From: Blastococcus sp. TF02A-30
GTDB taxonomy: Bacteria > Actinomycetota > Actinomycetes > Mycobacteriales > Geodermatophilaceae
DNA length: 64,000 bases
Assembly (NCBI RefSeq): GCF_003319185.1
Contig: NZ_QOHJ01000003.1
Coordinates: 310,001 to 374,000, forward strand
Direction of reading: 5' to 3'
Below are positions 52,632-61,450 of the stretch, one piece after another; the first letter of the stretch is position 1, and each line of letters begins with the position of its first letter. Position numbers and translations under genes: made by a program. Below the pieces are notes generated by a model, which worked only from the letters and a program-made list of their open reading frames with translations, was not told the origin of the DNA and made no database searches.

Positions 52632-53414
52632 TCACTCGCCGAAGCGGCGGTGCCGGGCGGAGTAGTCGCGCAGCGCGCGCAGGAAGTCGATCCGGCGGAA
52701 GTCCGGCCAGTAGACGTCGGTGAAGTGGAACTCGGCGTTGGCCGTCTGCCACAGCAGGAAGCCCGACATGCGCTGCTCGCCGCTGGTCCGGATGACCAGG
52801 TCCGGGTCGGGCTGGCCGCGGGTGTAGAGGTGCTCGGCGATGTGCTCGACGTCGAGCTGCTCCACCAGCGCCTCGAGCGGGGTGCCCCGCTCGGCGTGCT
52901 CGGCCAGCAGCGAGCGGACGGCGTCGGCGATCTCCCGCCGCCCGCCGTAGCCGACGGCGAGGTTGACCGTGGCCCCGGGCCGGTCGCAGGTGTCCTCCTC
53001 CGCCCGCTTCAGCACCGCGACGGTCTCCGGGGGGAGCACCTCCGGCGCGCCCATCTGCCGGACCTTCCAGCGCCGGCCGGGGGCGGACAGGTCGACGGCG
53101 ACGTCCTCGATGATCCGCAGCAGCGCGCTGACCTCGGCCTCGGGACGGTTGCTCAGGTTGTCCGTGGAGAGCATGAAGAGCGTGACCACCTGGACACCGG
53201 CGTCGTCGCACCAGGCCAGCAGGTCGCGGATCTTGTCGGCACCGCGACGGTGGCCGTGGGCGACGTCCTCGAGGCCGATCGAGCGCGCCCAGCGGCGGTT
53301 GCCGTCCATGATCACGCCGACGTGGCGGGGCACGTCGGCCCCCACCAGCGCGCGGGCCAGCCGGCGCTCGTAGACCCGGGTGAGCGCGTCCCGGACGGTC
53401 TGGCGCACTCCCAC
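52632..53414 (-). CDS. uppS: cis-prenyltransferase, Rv1086 (Z-FPP synthase) type
   Basis: The enzyme condenses isopentenyl diphosphate with an allylic diphosphate in cis. The 260-residue product has the catalytic Asp37 (VGVIMDGNRRWARS), YGGRREIADAVRSLL and the RTSGEQRMSGFLLWQ motif that holds the Mg-binding Glu. The whole sequence tracks the short-chain Z-farnesyl diphosphate synthase Rv1086 closely, so it may make a short product rather than undecaprenyl diphosphate. The GTG at 53414 lies seven bases after TAGGGT, a leaderless layout. Confidence 0.92.
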   Translation of the reverse strand: MGVRQTVRDALTRVYERRLARALVGADVPRHVGVIMDGNRRWARSIGLEDVAHGHRRGADKIRDLLAWCDDAGVQVVTLFMLSTDNLSNRPEAEVSALLRIIEDVAVDLSAPGRRWKVRQMGAPEVLPPETVAVLKRAEEDTCDRPGATVNLAVGYGGRREIADAVRSLLAEHAERGTPLEALVEQLDVEHIAEHLYTRGQPDPDLVIRTSGEQRMSGFLLWQTANAEFHFTDVYWPDFRRIDFLRALRDYSARHRRFGE

Positions 53415-53421
53415 GCAGGTC

Positions 53422-53427
53422 ACCCTA
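53422..53427 (-). promoter_or_regulatory. -10 box of the prenyltransferase gene, leaderless type
   Basis: The complement reads TAGGGT seven bases before the GTG at 53414. It excludes the alternative GTG at 53423, which abuts the box. Confidence 0.45.
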
Positions 53428-53517
53428 GGCCCCTGCCGGTGCCCCGGCAGGCACCCCCGCGAGGAGGTTGGCAGCAAGCTCAAAGGGTGCCGGCATGACG
53501 CCGGACCTACGGCTCCG

Positions 53518-53523
53518 TAACCT
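53518..53523 (+). promoter_or_regulatory. -10 box of the hemolysin III gene, leaderless type
   Basis: TAACCT lies six bases before the ATG at 53530. No ribosome binding site fits between. Confidence 0.4.
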
Positions 53524-53529
53524 CGGACC

Positions 53530-54345
53530 ATGAGCCACCCCTCCCCGACCGAGCACGAACCCGTCCGGGTGGAGGCCGACAGCGCCGAGCTGGAGGCGCC
53601 GCGCGACCAGGCGCGCACCGCCGTCCTCGCCGAGGGCGAGCGGGTCGAGCGCGAGTGGACCGCCGAGGACTTCGGCGACAGCGACTGGAACCACCCCGAC
53701 ACCCGGCCCCGCATGCGCGGCTGGCTGCACCTGTTCTCGTTCTTCGGCGCGATCGTCGCCGGGGCGGTCCTGATCCCGCTGGCCTACGTGGAGAGCGCCC
53801 GGGCCGGCCTGTCGGTGACCGTCTACTGCCTCACGATCTGCGGGCTGTTCGGCGTCAGCGCGCTCTACCACCGGCGGCGCTGGTCACCGCGCGGCTGGAA
53901 GATCATGAAGCGGCTCGACCACTCGATGATCTTCCTGTTCATCGCGGGCACCTACACGCCCTTCGCCCTGCTCGCCGTCGACCAGGTGACCGGGTTCTGG
54001 GTGCTCGCGGTGGTCTGGATCGGCGCGCTGTGCGGCGTGACGCTGAAGATGACCTGGCCGACGGCGCCCCGCTGGGTGGGCGTGCCGCTCTACATCGGCC
54101 TGGGCTGGGTCGCGGTCTTCGTGCTCACCGACATCCTGCACTTCGCCGGGGTGGCCTCGCTGGTGCTGCTGGCCACCGGCGGCGTCCTCTACACGCTGGG
54201 CGGCGTCGCGTACGGCGTCAAGAAGCCCAACCCGTGGCCGGGCACGTTCGGCTACCACGAGGTCTTCCACGCCATGACTGTCGTCGCGGCGATCTGCCAC
54301 TACATCGCGGTCTACTTCGCGATGTACAACTCGCCCTTCAACTAA
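53530..54345 (+). CDS. trhA: hemolysin III / PAQR family membrane protein
   Basis: The 271-residue product has a 60-residue acidic N-terminus and seven predicted membrane helices, with the family residues GLFGVSALYHRRRWSPRGWK, RLDHSMIFLFIAGTYTPFAL and FGYHEVFHAMTVVAAICHYI. The Ser and His residues that bind zinc in PAQR proteins are present. Members affect membrane fluidity or energy state; haemolysis is not implied. It is divergent from the prenyltransferase, as Rv1085c and Rv1086 are. Confidence 0.9.
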   Translation: MSHPSPTEHEPVRVEADSAELEAPRDQARTAVLAEGERVEREWTAEDFGDSDWNHPDTRPRMRGWLHLFSFFGAIVAGAVLIPLAYVESARAGLSVTVYCLTICGLFGVSALYHRRRWSPRGWKIMKRLDHSMIFLFIAGTYTPFALLAVDQVTGFWVLAVVWIGALCGVTLKMTWPTAPRWVGVPLYIGLGWVAVFVLTDILHFAGVASLVLLATGGVLYTLGGVAYGVKKPNPWPGTFGYHEVFHAMTVVAAICHYIAVYFAMYNSPFN

Positions 54346-54348
54346 CGG

Positions 54349-55599
54349 TCAGCTGAACGGCGGGCGGTCGTCCAGCCTCACCGACAGCCGGCCGGCGGTC
54401 CGCCAGAGCCGCGCGACGACGTCGCGGTCCGCGTCGGTGACCAGGTTGCCCATCACGCGCAGCGCCACCGTCATGAGCGGCCGCACGCGCATGCCGACCG
54501 GGCCGGCGGCCGGCAGGAAGCGGGGCACGGTGAGCAGCCCGGCCAGCCGGCGGGCGATGGAGAACGCCTCGCCGTAGTGCCGGCGCAGCGTCGCCGGCCA
54601 CGCCGCCGACCAGTCCGCCTCGTCGAGCAGGCCGGCGATCGAGCGCCCGGTCTCGAGCCCGTAGTCGATGCCCTCGCCGTTGAGCGGGTTGACGCAGCCG
54701 GCGGCGTCACCGATCAGCGCCCAGTTGCGGCCGGCCACGCCCGAGACCGCGCCGCCCATGGGCAGCAGCGCCGAGGCCGGCAGGCGCACCGCGCCGTCCA
54801 GCCGCCACTCCTCGCGACGGGCGTCGGTGTAGCTCTCCAGCAGGGCCTTGAGCTGCACCCCGGCCGGCCGGCGGGAGGTGGCCAGGGTGCCGACCCCGAT
54901 GTTGACCTCACCGGCCTCGGCGCCCAGCGGGAAGATCCAGCCGTAGCCGGACAGCAGCTCGCCGTCGACGCCGCGCAGCTCCAGGTGCGAGGAGATCCAC
55001 TCGTCGTCGCTGCGGCCCGACGCGACGTACCCGCGGGCGGCGACGCCGTAGGCGGTGTCGCGGTGCCACTCGCGGCCCAGGACCCGGCCGAGCGGGGAGC
55101 GCACCCCGTCGGCGACCACCAGCCGCTCGCAGGTGACCGTCCTCGTCGCGCCGTCGCCGTCCTCGAAGACGACGCCGCGCACCCGGTCCCCGTCGCGGAC
55201 CACGTCCACCGCCCGGGCGCCGTCGACCGGCACGGCGCCGGAGTCCACCGCGACCCGGCGGATCCGGTCGTCGAGCTCGGTGCGCGGCACCGCGCTGCCG
55301 TGGTCGGGGAAGGCGCCACCGGGCCAGGGCAGCTGCCACTCGCGGCCGAACCCCGCCGCGCGCAGGCCCCGGTTGCGGGCCTTGGACCGCGCCCAGTCGC
55401 CCAGACCGAGGTGGTCCAGCTCGGCGATCGCGCGCGGCGTCAGCCCGTCACCGCACGTCTTGTCGCGCGGGAAGACGGCGGCGTCGGCCAGGACGACGTC
55501 CCGCCCCGCCCGCGCGGCCCAGGCGGCGGCCGCCGAGCCGGCCGGGCCGGCTCCGACCACGAGGACGTCGGTGGCGGACGGCGCGGCGCTGGCTGGCAC
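54349..55599 (-). CDS. geranylgeranyl reductase family FAD-dependent oxidoreductase
   Basis: The 416-residue flavoprotein has the FAD-binding start TDVLVVGAGPAGSAAAAWAA, DKTCGDGLTPRAIAELDHLG and the second FAD motif WALIGDAAGCVNPLNGEGID. The family reduces isoprenoid double bonds; in actinobacteria it includes the menaquinone reductase MenJ, so this enzyme may act on the quinone tail. The GTG at 55599 lies seven bases after GACACT; a GTG at 55638 would add 13 residues. It converges with trhA, three bases apart. Confidence 0.88.
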   Translation of the reverse strand: MPASAAPSATDVLVVGAGPAGSAAAAWAARAGRDVVLADAAVFPRDKTCGDGLTPRAIAELDHLGLGDWARSKARNRGLRAAGFGREWQLPWPGGAFPDHGSAVPRTELDDRIRRVAVDSGAVPVDGARAVDVVRDGDRVRGVVFEDGDGATRTVTCERLVVADGVRSPLGRVLGREWHRDTAYGVAARGYVASGRSDDEWISSHLELRGVDGELLSGYGWIFPLGAEAGEVNIGVGTLATSRRPAGVQLKALLESYTDARREEWRLDGAVRLPASALLPMGGAVSGVAGRNWALIGDAAGCVNPLNGEGIDYGLETGRSIAGLLDEADWSAAWPATLRRHYGEAFSIARRLAGLLTVPRFLPAAGPVGMRVRPLMTVALRVMGNLVTDADRDVVARLWRTAGRLSVRLDDRPPFS

Positions 55600-55642
55600 G
55601 CCGCCCAGTGTCCCTGGTGGCGGCGACGGGTCGCGCACCCGC

Positions 55643-56308
55643 TCAGCCGAACAGCGGGAAGACGTCGGCCCGCTCGCCCAGTTCGGCGCGGTCGGTGCTG
55701 GTCAGCGCCTCCCGACCGGTCCCGCGGCGGGCGGCGGTGACGTCGTCCCACCGGGCCGGGAGCGGGCCGCCGGCCAGCTCCGCCAGGATTCGCCGGACCT
55801 CCGCCAACGGCCCGGCCGACGGCCCCGAACGGTCCAGCCGGGCGACCAGGTCCAGGTGGTGGACGGCGGCCTCGACCACGAGCGTGGAGAGCACCGCGTC
55901 GACCTCCATCACCCAGCCCTGCGTGCGAACCAGCTCCCCCGCCGGGACCCGGCCGGCCGCCACGAGAACCGCCGCGGCGGCCTCGGCGTACGCCTCGACC
56001 AGCTCGGGGAAGCCGAGGGCGGTGCTGGCGACGACCCGGGTGCGCCGCAGCGCGTCGTCGTCGCCGGGCTGGGGCGGCTGCCACCCGGCCCAGTAGGTGG
56101 CGGCATCACGATCGGCCGGCCCGGGCGCCGGGGTGTTGAGGGCCACCAGCGCCCGCCGGGTGTCACCGAGCAGGTGGAAGCCGAGGTCGTGCACGGTCCA
56201 CCCGCGGCAACCGGTCGGCGCCCACTGGTCGCCCTCCCGGGCCACGTCGTGGAGCGTCCCGGTCAGGTCGCCGTACGCGGTGCGCAGCAGTTCCAGCGGT
56301 GCGGTCAC
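55643..56308 (-). CDS. maleylpyruvate isomerase N-terminal domain (DinB-like) protein
   Basis: The 221-residue product has the mycothiol-dependent isomerase pattern: WAPTGCRGWTVHDLGFHLLG near the N-terminus with the metal-binding His, and LVVEAAVHHLDLVARLDRSG further on. Such proteins form four-helix bundles that use mycothiol as cofactor; the substrate is unknown. It lies 43 bases upstream of the reductase start on the same strand. Confidence 0.82.
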   Translation of the reverse strand: MTAPLELLRTAYGDLTGTLHDVAREGDQWAPTGCRGWTVHDLGFHLLGDTRRALVALNTPAPGPADRDAATYWAGWQPPQPGDDDALRRTRVVASTALGFPELVEAYAEAAAAVLVAAGRVPAGELVRTQGWVMEVDAVLSTLVVEAAVHHLDLVARLDRSGPSAGPLAEVRRILAELAGGPLPARWDDVTAARRGTGREALTSTDRAELGERADVFPLFG

Positions 56309-56327
56309 GAGCGCAGCGTGGCAGAGA

Positions 56328-56915
56328 TCAGCCCGCCTGCGGCCCCCGTCCGCGGACCTCCTCGACCGCGGCCATCGCGTTCCGGAGCTCGGTCAGCCAC
56401 TCGTCGGTGTGCCGGCCGACCAGCCGCACCGCCCACGCCAGGGCGTCGGAACGGGACCGGGCCACGCCGGCGTCGACGAGGGTGTCGAGCACCAGCCGCT
56501 CGGGCTGGCGGAGCCGGGTCATGACCGGCACCGAGGCGTGGGTGAACAGCTGGCGGGTGCCGCCGCAGACCGCCCCCCAGGCGACCGAGCGGCCGTAGCG
56601 CTGCTGCGCGGCGTCGGCGACGGCCATGCGCTCCCGCCGCGTCTCCTCGCGGAACCGCTCGATCCGGCCCGCCCGGGCGGCGTCGGCGTCACCGGCGCCC
56701 GCGTCGGGCTCGGCCAGCGTGCCGACGACCGTGATCTCGTCCCGGTCCACGGTGATCTCCACGGGGCCGGTGAACCACGCATCGGGCAACCGGCCGGCGA
56801 ACCACCCGGCCACCTCCTCCCGGTCGACCGGCGGCGGGGCGTCCGCGCCCCGACCGCGCCCGCGACCCCGACCGGCACCGAACTGCATCTCGGCGAAACG
56901 CTGGTACCCGTGCAC
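56328..56915 (-). CDS. hypothetical protein with a possible ribbon-helix-helix C-terminus
   Basis: The 195-residue protein has an Arg/Gly-rich start (GAGRGRGRGRGADAPPP), an alpha/beta part (DAWFTGPVEITVDRDEITVV) and a C-terminal stretch (LRQPERLVLDTLVDAG, VARSRSDALAWAVRLVG) that looks like a ribbon-helix-helix DNA-binding fold. The GTG at 56915 has GGGGAGG five bases upstream. I do not know the family; regulation of its neighbours is only a guess. Confidence 0.6.
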   Translation of the reverse strand: MHGYQRFAEMQFGAGRGRGRGRGADAPPPVDREEVAGWFAGRLPDAWFTGPVEITVDRDEITVVGTLAEPDAGAGDADAARAGRIERFREETRRERMAVADAAQQRYGRSVAWGAVCGGTRQLFTHASVPVMTRLRQPERLVLDTLVDAGVARSRSDALAWAVRLVGRHTDEWLTELRNAMAAVEEVRGRGPQAG

Positions 56916-57101
56916 GACGACCTCCCCAGCCGCTTGATTACGTGGTTGCACGGTAAGCGCGTGCTGCCCGCCGCGGGGGGCTTTCGCTCCCGGCGGAACG
57001 GCGCGGGACGTGGGTCCCGGCGCGACCGGGGCTGTCGGCACTGACCCGACGGCCCGCCCCGGCCCAGGCTGGGCGCCCAGGCCCCTGAGGGAGGAGGGCG
57101 G

Positions 57102-57578
57102 ATGCCGGACCTGTCGACCACCTCTGCCCCACGCCCGGCCGCGCCGCCCGACCCCGGCGCCGTCCCACCGGGCGCCCAGCCGGGCGAGCTGCCGGCGGAG
57201 CCCGCCACCCTGGTGCGGATCGGAGCGATGACCCGCCACCTGCTGCGCGAGGTCCGTGACGGTCCGCTGGACGGGGCGGCCCGGGCGCGGCTGCGCTCCA
57301 TCCACCTGGCGTCGCTGCGCGAGCTGCAGGCCGCCCTGCCCCCGGAGCTCGGCGCGGAGCTGGACCGCATGACGTTCCCCCTCCCCGACGACGGCGCGCC
57401 GACGGTGGCCGAGCTGCGGATCGCCCAGGCCCAGCTCATCGGCTGGCTGGAGGGCGTGTTCCACGGCATCCAGCTGGCGCTGTCGCTGCAGCAGGCCGGC
57501 GCCGGCGCCGGGCTCGCAGGCCTGCGCCGGCAGGAGCTGCCGCCCGACCTGCCGGACGCCGAGGGTCTCTACCTCTGA
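57102..57578 (+). CDS. bpa: bacterial proteasome activator Bpa
   Basis: Bpa (PafE) is the ATP-independent ring that opens the 20S proteasome. The 158-residue product matches the family core (LVRIGAMTRHLLREVRDGPL, ELRIAQAQLIGWLEGVFHGI, QLALSLQQAG) and ends GLYL, close to the GQYL proteasome-docking tail of M. tuberculosis Bpa. The first 35 residues are Pro/Ala-rich and disordered. GGGAGGAGG precedes the ATG. Its presence implies a proteasome in this organism, encoded elsewhere. Confidence 0.9.
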   Translation: MPDLSTTSAPRPAAPPDPGAVPPGAQPGELPAEPATLVRIGAMTRHLLREVRDGPLDGAARARLRSIHLASLRELQAALPPELGAELDRMTFPLPDDGAPTVAELRIAQAQLIGWLEGVFHGIQLALSLQQAGAGAGLAGLRRQELPPDLPDAEGLYL

Positions 57579-57634
57579 GCACCCGTCCACGACCCGGACC
57601 GCGGCGTCCGGGCAGCCCGCGGAGGAGCACGACC

Positions 57635-58981
57635 ATGACCCCGGACGACGACCGTCCCGCGGCACCGCACGGCCGCCCGATGCGCCCGGAGGACGCCTTC
57701 TGGCTGGAGCTGGACCGCCCGGAGAACCTCATGGTCGTCACCTCGCTGATGTGGACCAGCGAGGAGGTGGACCCCGACCGGCTGCGCGCCGTCGTCCGGG
57801 AGCGGATGGTGGACCGGTTCCCGGTGTTCCGCCAGCGGCCGGTCCTGCACGGCGGCCCGCTCCGCCGCGGCCGGTGGGTGGAGGACCCCGACTTCACCCT
57901 CGACCGCCACCTGCTGGTCCGCCCGGCACCCGACGGCGGCGACCGACGGGCACTGGCGGAGTTCGTGGGCGAGCAGCGGGGCATCCCGCTGGAGCCGCAG
58001 CACCCCATGTGGCGCATGCACCTGCTGCAGGGGTACGCGGGGGGCAGCGCGCTCGTGACCCGGTTCCACCACTCGATCGCCGACGGGATCAGGTCCACCG
58101 AGGTCATGCTCGGGCTGCTCGACCCCCTGGACGGCGAAGCGCCCCGGTTCACCGCGCGGGTGGGGCGGGTCCGTCCCGCGCACCGGGCCACCGGCCCCGC
58201 GGCCCCGGTGCTCACCGCCCTGAACACCGGGCTGGCCCTGCTGACCATCGGGCTGTGGTCCAACCCGCGGACCGCCCTGGAGGGACGGCCGCGCGCGGCG
58301 AAGTCCGCCGCCTGGGGCGATCCGGTCCCCCTCGAGGTGGTCGCCGGCATCGGGCGGCGCACGGGGACGACGGTCAACGACGTCTGCACCGCGCTGGTGG
58401 CGGGCGCCCTGGCGCGCTACCTGGCTCGCTCACCGCACGGCCCGCGCCTGAGCACCGGTGACGACGACGTGGCCTGGATGGTGCCGGTCAACCTGGCCGC
58501 TCCCGCGCCGCAGCCACCGGAGCAGCTCGGCAACCACTTCGCCCTCGTCCTCGTGCCGCTGCCGGTGGGCCCGCGGTCCTTCCCCGACCGGCTCGCGGTG
58601 GTGCACCGGCGGATCCGGCGGATCCGCGACTCGTGGGAGCCGGTGCTGACCCTGGGCCTCAGCGACGCGCTGACCCGCTCGCCGGCGCTGGTCGGCGGGG
58701 CGGTCACCCGGTGGCTCGGCGGCAAGGCGGTCGGGGTGCTGACGAACGTGCCCGGCCCGCGCGCCCCGATGTCCCTGGCCGGCGCCCCGGTCGCCGGGGT
58801 GGTCGGGTGGGCGCCGACCAGCGACCGGCAGGCGCTCACGGTCACCGTCTTCAGCTACGCGGGCTCGGTGACCGTGGGCTTCGGGGCCGACTGCGCGGTG
58901 GTGCCCGACGTCGACGCCCTGGTCGCGGCGTTCCAGGAGGAGGTGGCCGAGGCGGTGGCCGGGTGCGCGGACCGACCCTGA
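57635..58981 (+). CDS. wax ester synthase / diacylglycerol acyltransferase family
   Basis: The 448-residue product has the catalytic motif HHSIADG (His145-Gly151), the start MRPEDAFWLELDRPENLMVV, the middle TTVNDVCTALVAGALARYLA and the C-terminal TNVPGPRAPMSLAGAPV. Members make triacylglycerol or wax esters at the membrane. The start ATG has GGAGGAG upstream. The enzyme may supply the lipid droplets that the protein at 232-1179 is thought to coat. Confidence 0.93.
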   Translation: MTPDDDRPAAPHGRPMRPEDAFWLELDRPENLMVVTSLMWTSEEVDPDRLRAVVRERMVDRFPVFRQRPVLHGGPLRRGRWVEDPDFTLDRHLLVRPAPDGGDRRALAEFVGEQRGIPLEPQHPMWRMHLLQGYAGGSALVTRFHHSIADGIRSTEVMLGLLDPLDGEAPRFTARVGRVRPAHRATGPAAPVLTALNTGLALLTIGLWSNPRTALEGRPRAAKSAAWGDPVPLEVVAGIGRRTGTTVNDVCTALVAGALARYLARSPHGPRLSTGDDDVAWMVPVNLAAPAPQPPEQLGNHFALVLVPLPVGPRSFPDRLAVVHRRIRRIRDSWEPVLTLGLSDALTRSPALVGGAVTRWLGGKAVGVLTNVPGPRAPMSLAGAPVAGVVGWAPTSDRQALTVTVFSYAGSVTVGFGADCAVVPDVDALVAAFQEEVAEAVAGCADRP

Positions 58982-58994
58982 CCGCCGCGCCGGG

Positions 58995-59957
58995 TCAGGC
59001 CGCGTCGACCGGGTGGGCCGCCCGCCCCTCCTGCGGCGCCCGCTCGCGCGCCGGGACCAGCAGGACGGGGCACGGCGCCGCCACGGCGCAGCGCAGGGCC
59101 ACCGAGCCGAGGAAGCGGCCACCCAGCCCGCTGCGGCCGTGGTTGCCCAGCACGAGCAGCGCGGCGCCGCGCGCCCGCTCCACCAGGACGTCGGACGGCG
59201 ACCCGTCGACGACGTCGATGCGCGCCCGCACCGGCCGCTCCACGCCGGCCAGCACGGCCTCCACCATGGCGGCGGCCCCCCGCTGCACGTCGGCGCGCAC
59301 ACCGGCGTAGCTGGGCACCACCGTCGTCGCCAGGTCGTTCCACTCGCCGCTGCCCTCGCAGACGGCCACGACGTCGACCTCGGCGCCGAGCCGGCCGGCC
59401 TCCTGGACGGCCGTCGCCAGCGCGGCACGTGACTCCGGGGACCCGTCGACGCCGACGACGACGCGCGGTACCGCGCCCGTGGGGGCGGCGGCGTCCTCGA
59501 GGGGCACCACCTCGACCGGTCCGGCGGCGTGCCCGAGGCAGCGCAGCGCCACCGACCCGATCAGCGCGGTGCGCACGGCACCGTGCCCGTGCCGCCCGAC
59601 GACCAGGAGCTCGGCCCCCGCGGCCCGCTGCAGGAGCACGTCCGCCGCGGGGCCCTCCACGACGTCCACCGTGATCGCCGGAACCGTGGCCAGCTCCGCG
59701 CCCACCGCGGCCACGAAGTCCTCGGTGCGGGCCAGCGTCTCGCGGTGCAGCCGCTCCGGATCGGGCACCAGGGAGCCGCTGGTCCACGGCAGGGCCGCGG
59801 AGAAGGTGGCGATCACCTCCACGTCGGCGCCGCGCCGGAGCGCCTCAGCGACGGCGTGCCGCAGCGCCCGGCGGCTGCCCGGCGAGCGGTCGACGCCGAC
59901 GACGATGCGTCGCCGCGGTGACCTGGCCCCGTTGCCCTGCCCCTGCTCCCCGGCCAT
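58995..59957 (-). CDS. universal stress protein with two UspA domains
   Basis: The 320-residue product is a tandem of two UspA folds. Domain 1 (about 17-155) begins RRIVVGVDRSPGSRRALRHA and has the nucleotide loop VVGRHGHGAVRTALIGSVAL. Domain 2 (about 162-305) begins PRVVVGVDGSPESRAALATA and has VLGNHGRSGLGGRFLGSVAL. Both keep the G-x2-G-x9-G-S ATP-binding pattern. It converges with the acyltransferase gene. Such proteins help survival in starvation and low oxygen. Confidence 0.93.
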   Translation of the reverse strand: MAGEQGQGNGARSPRRRIVVGVDRSPGSRRALRHAVAEALRRGADVEVIATFSAALPWTSGSLVPDPERLHRETLARTEDFVAAVGAELATVPAITVDVVEGPAADVLLQRAAGAELLVVGRHGHGAVRTALIGSVALRCLGHAAGPVEVVPLEDAAAPTGAVPRVVVGVDGSPESRAALATAVQEAGRLGAEVDVVAVCEGSGEWNDLATTVVPSYAGVRADVQRGAAAMVEAVLAGVERPVRARIDVVDGSPSDVLVERARGAALLVLGNHGRSGLGGRFLGSVALRCAVAAPCPVLLVPARERAPQEGRAAHPVDAA

Positions 59958-60075
59958 CTGCCCGACCTCCAGCCGCCCCTCCCGCGAGGGTGCCCCCCGA
60001 CCATGGCGGGACGGGGCGGGCGCGCCATCGGACCGAGGACCCGCCGGGGAGGGACCTTCGGCACCGTTCCGGTGA

Positions 60076-60396
60076 TCAGCCGGCGGAGCCGGGGCGCTCG
60101 GGTTCGTCTCCGCGCGGCGGCTCGATGGCCAGCGGCGCCCTGCGCAGCTCGTCGAGCAGCTCCTGGCCGGGCTCCCGTGGCTCCACCAGCTCCGCGGGGG
60201 TGTCGGGCACCTCCGGGAGCTGGTCCTCGGGGTCGAAGCTCCGGGGCAGCTTCTTCAGGTGCCCCGACATCGACCTCACCAGCAGCGCGACCGCGATCAG
60301 CAGCAGCACGATCAGCAGCAGGCCGATCGGGCCGGCCTTGCCGACGTCCTCGACCGGCTGGTCGCTCGCGGCCAGGACGATGCTGGCGCCGGTCAT
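60076..60396 (-). CDS. small single-pass membrane protein next to mca (Rv1083-like)
   Basis: The 106-residue protein has one membrane helix at about 22-43 (AGPIGLLLIVLLLIAVALLV) and a cytoplasmic tail beginning RSMSGHLKKLPRSFDPEDQL, which is Pro/Glu-rich. The same small protein follows mca in mycobacteria. Its function is unknown. An ATGA overlap couples it to mca. Confidence 0.82.
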   Translation of the reverse strand: MTGASIVLAASDQPVEDVGKAGPIGLLLIVLLLIAVALLVRSMSGHLKKLPRSFDPEDQLPEVPDTPAELVEPREPGQELLDELRRAPLAIEPPRGDEPERPGSAG

Positions 60397-61280
60397 CGGA
60401 CGGCCACCTCGCTGCGCAGCCCGGCGAACAGGTCGTCCTCGGGGGTGGTGGAGTCGACCAACGACCGGACCAGCTCGTAGTCCTCGGTCGGCCAGATCTC
60501 CTGCTGGGTCTCGACCGGGCAGGCGAACCAGCGGCCCAGCGGGTCGATCTGCGTGGCGTGCGCGATCAGCGCGGCGTCGCGCACCGGGAAGTACTCGCCG
60601 CACGGCACGCGGGTGGTGACCCGGTGCGAGATGTCGTGCGCCGGGTCCCAGTTCTCCAGCCACTCGGTGTAGGGCGACTCCGCGCCGGTGGCCAGGATCG
60701 CCTCGTGCAGCGCCTTGGTCCGGGGCAGCGTGAAGCTCATGTGGAAGTAGACCTTGCTGATCTGCCAGGGCTCGCCGAGCTCCGGGTAGCGGTCCGGGTC
60801 GGCCGCGGCCTCGAAGGCGTACATGGAGATCTCGTGGGTCTTGATGTGGTCGGGGTGCGGGTAGCCGCCGCGCTCGTCGTAGGTGAGCATCACCTGCGGC
60901 TTGAACCGGCGGATCAGCTCCACCAGGGGCGCCGCGGCCTCCTCGACGGGCACGAGGGCGAAGCAGCCCTCCGGCAGCGGCGGCAGCGGGTCGCCCTCGG
61001 GCAGGCCGGAGTCGACGAAGCCGAGGAACTCCTGCTCGACGCCGAGGATCTCGCGGGCCTTCGCCATCTCCTCCCGCCGGATCTCCGGCAGGCGGTCCCA
61101 CACCTCCGGGCGGTCCATGGCGGGGTTGAGCACCGAGCCGCGCTCGCCGCCGGTGCAGGTGGCCACCATGACGCGGACGCCCTCCGCGACGTACTTGGCC
61201 ATCGTCGCGGCGCCCTTGCTCGACTCGTCGTCCGGGTGGGCGTGGACGGCGAGGAGGCGCAGCTGGTCGGGATCGGTCAC
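60393..61280 (-). CDS. mca: mycothiol S-conjugate amidase
   Basis: Mca cleaves mycothiol conjugates of toxins to release mercapturic acids. The 295-residue product has the zinc site His15, Asp18 (VHAHPDDESSKG) and His145 in YPHPDH, with His142 nearby, and the Lys22 that marks the LmbE family members Mca and MshB. The length and the C-terminal WFACPVETQQEIWPTEDYEL are those of Mca rather than MshB. Its presence shows that mycothiol is the main thiol here. Confidence 0.95.
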   Translation of the reverse strand: MTDPDQLRLLAVHAHPDDESSKGAATMAKYVAEGVRVMVATCTGGERGSVLNPAMDRPEVWDRLPEIRREEMAKAREILGVEQEFLGFVDSGLPEGDPLPPLPEGCFALVPVEEAAAPLVELIRRFKPQVMLTYDERGGYPHPDHIKTHEISMYAFEAAADPDRYPELGEPWQISKVYFHMSFTLPRTKALHEAILATGAESPYTEWLENWDPAHDISHRVTTRVPCGEYFPVRDAALIAHATQIDPLGRWFACPVETQQEIWPTEDYELVRSLVDSTTPEDDLFAGLRSEVAVR

Positions 61281-61379
61281 CGGAGCATTGTCCCCCGTGG
61301 GCGGCGGGAGGCGGCGGCACTCCCCCGGACGGGTCCGGCCGGGGGCGGCGCGAGTCCGTGCACCGGCGCCGTCGGCGGT

Positions 61380-61426
61380 GTTAGCTTGGCCGTTCGACCA
61401 GCGGCCGTCCCCGTTCGGGGGCGGCC
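61380..61426 (+). promoter_or_regulatory. greA promoter and leader hairpin
   Basis: A possible -10 box (GTTAGCT, around 61380-61385) is followed after about 17 bases by a 10-bp stem (GGCCGTCCCC, 61403-61412, with 61417-61426, one G:U pair, GTTC loop). The hairpin lies in the leader, 25 bases before the greA GTG, and has no U tract. Confidence 0.4.
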
Positions 61427-61450
61427 TCCCGAGTCTCAGGAGTACCTCAC

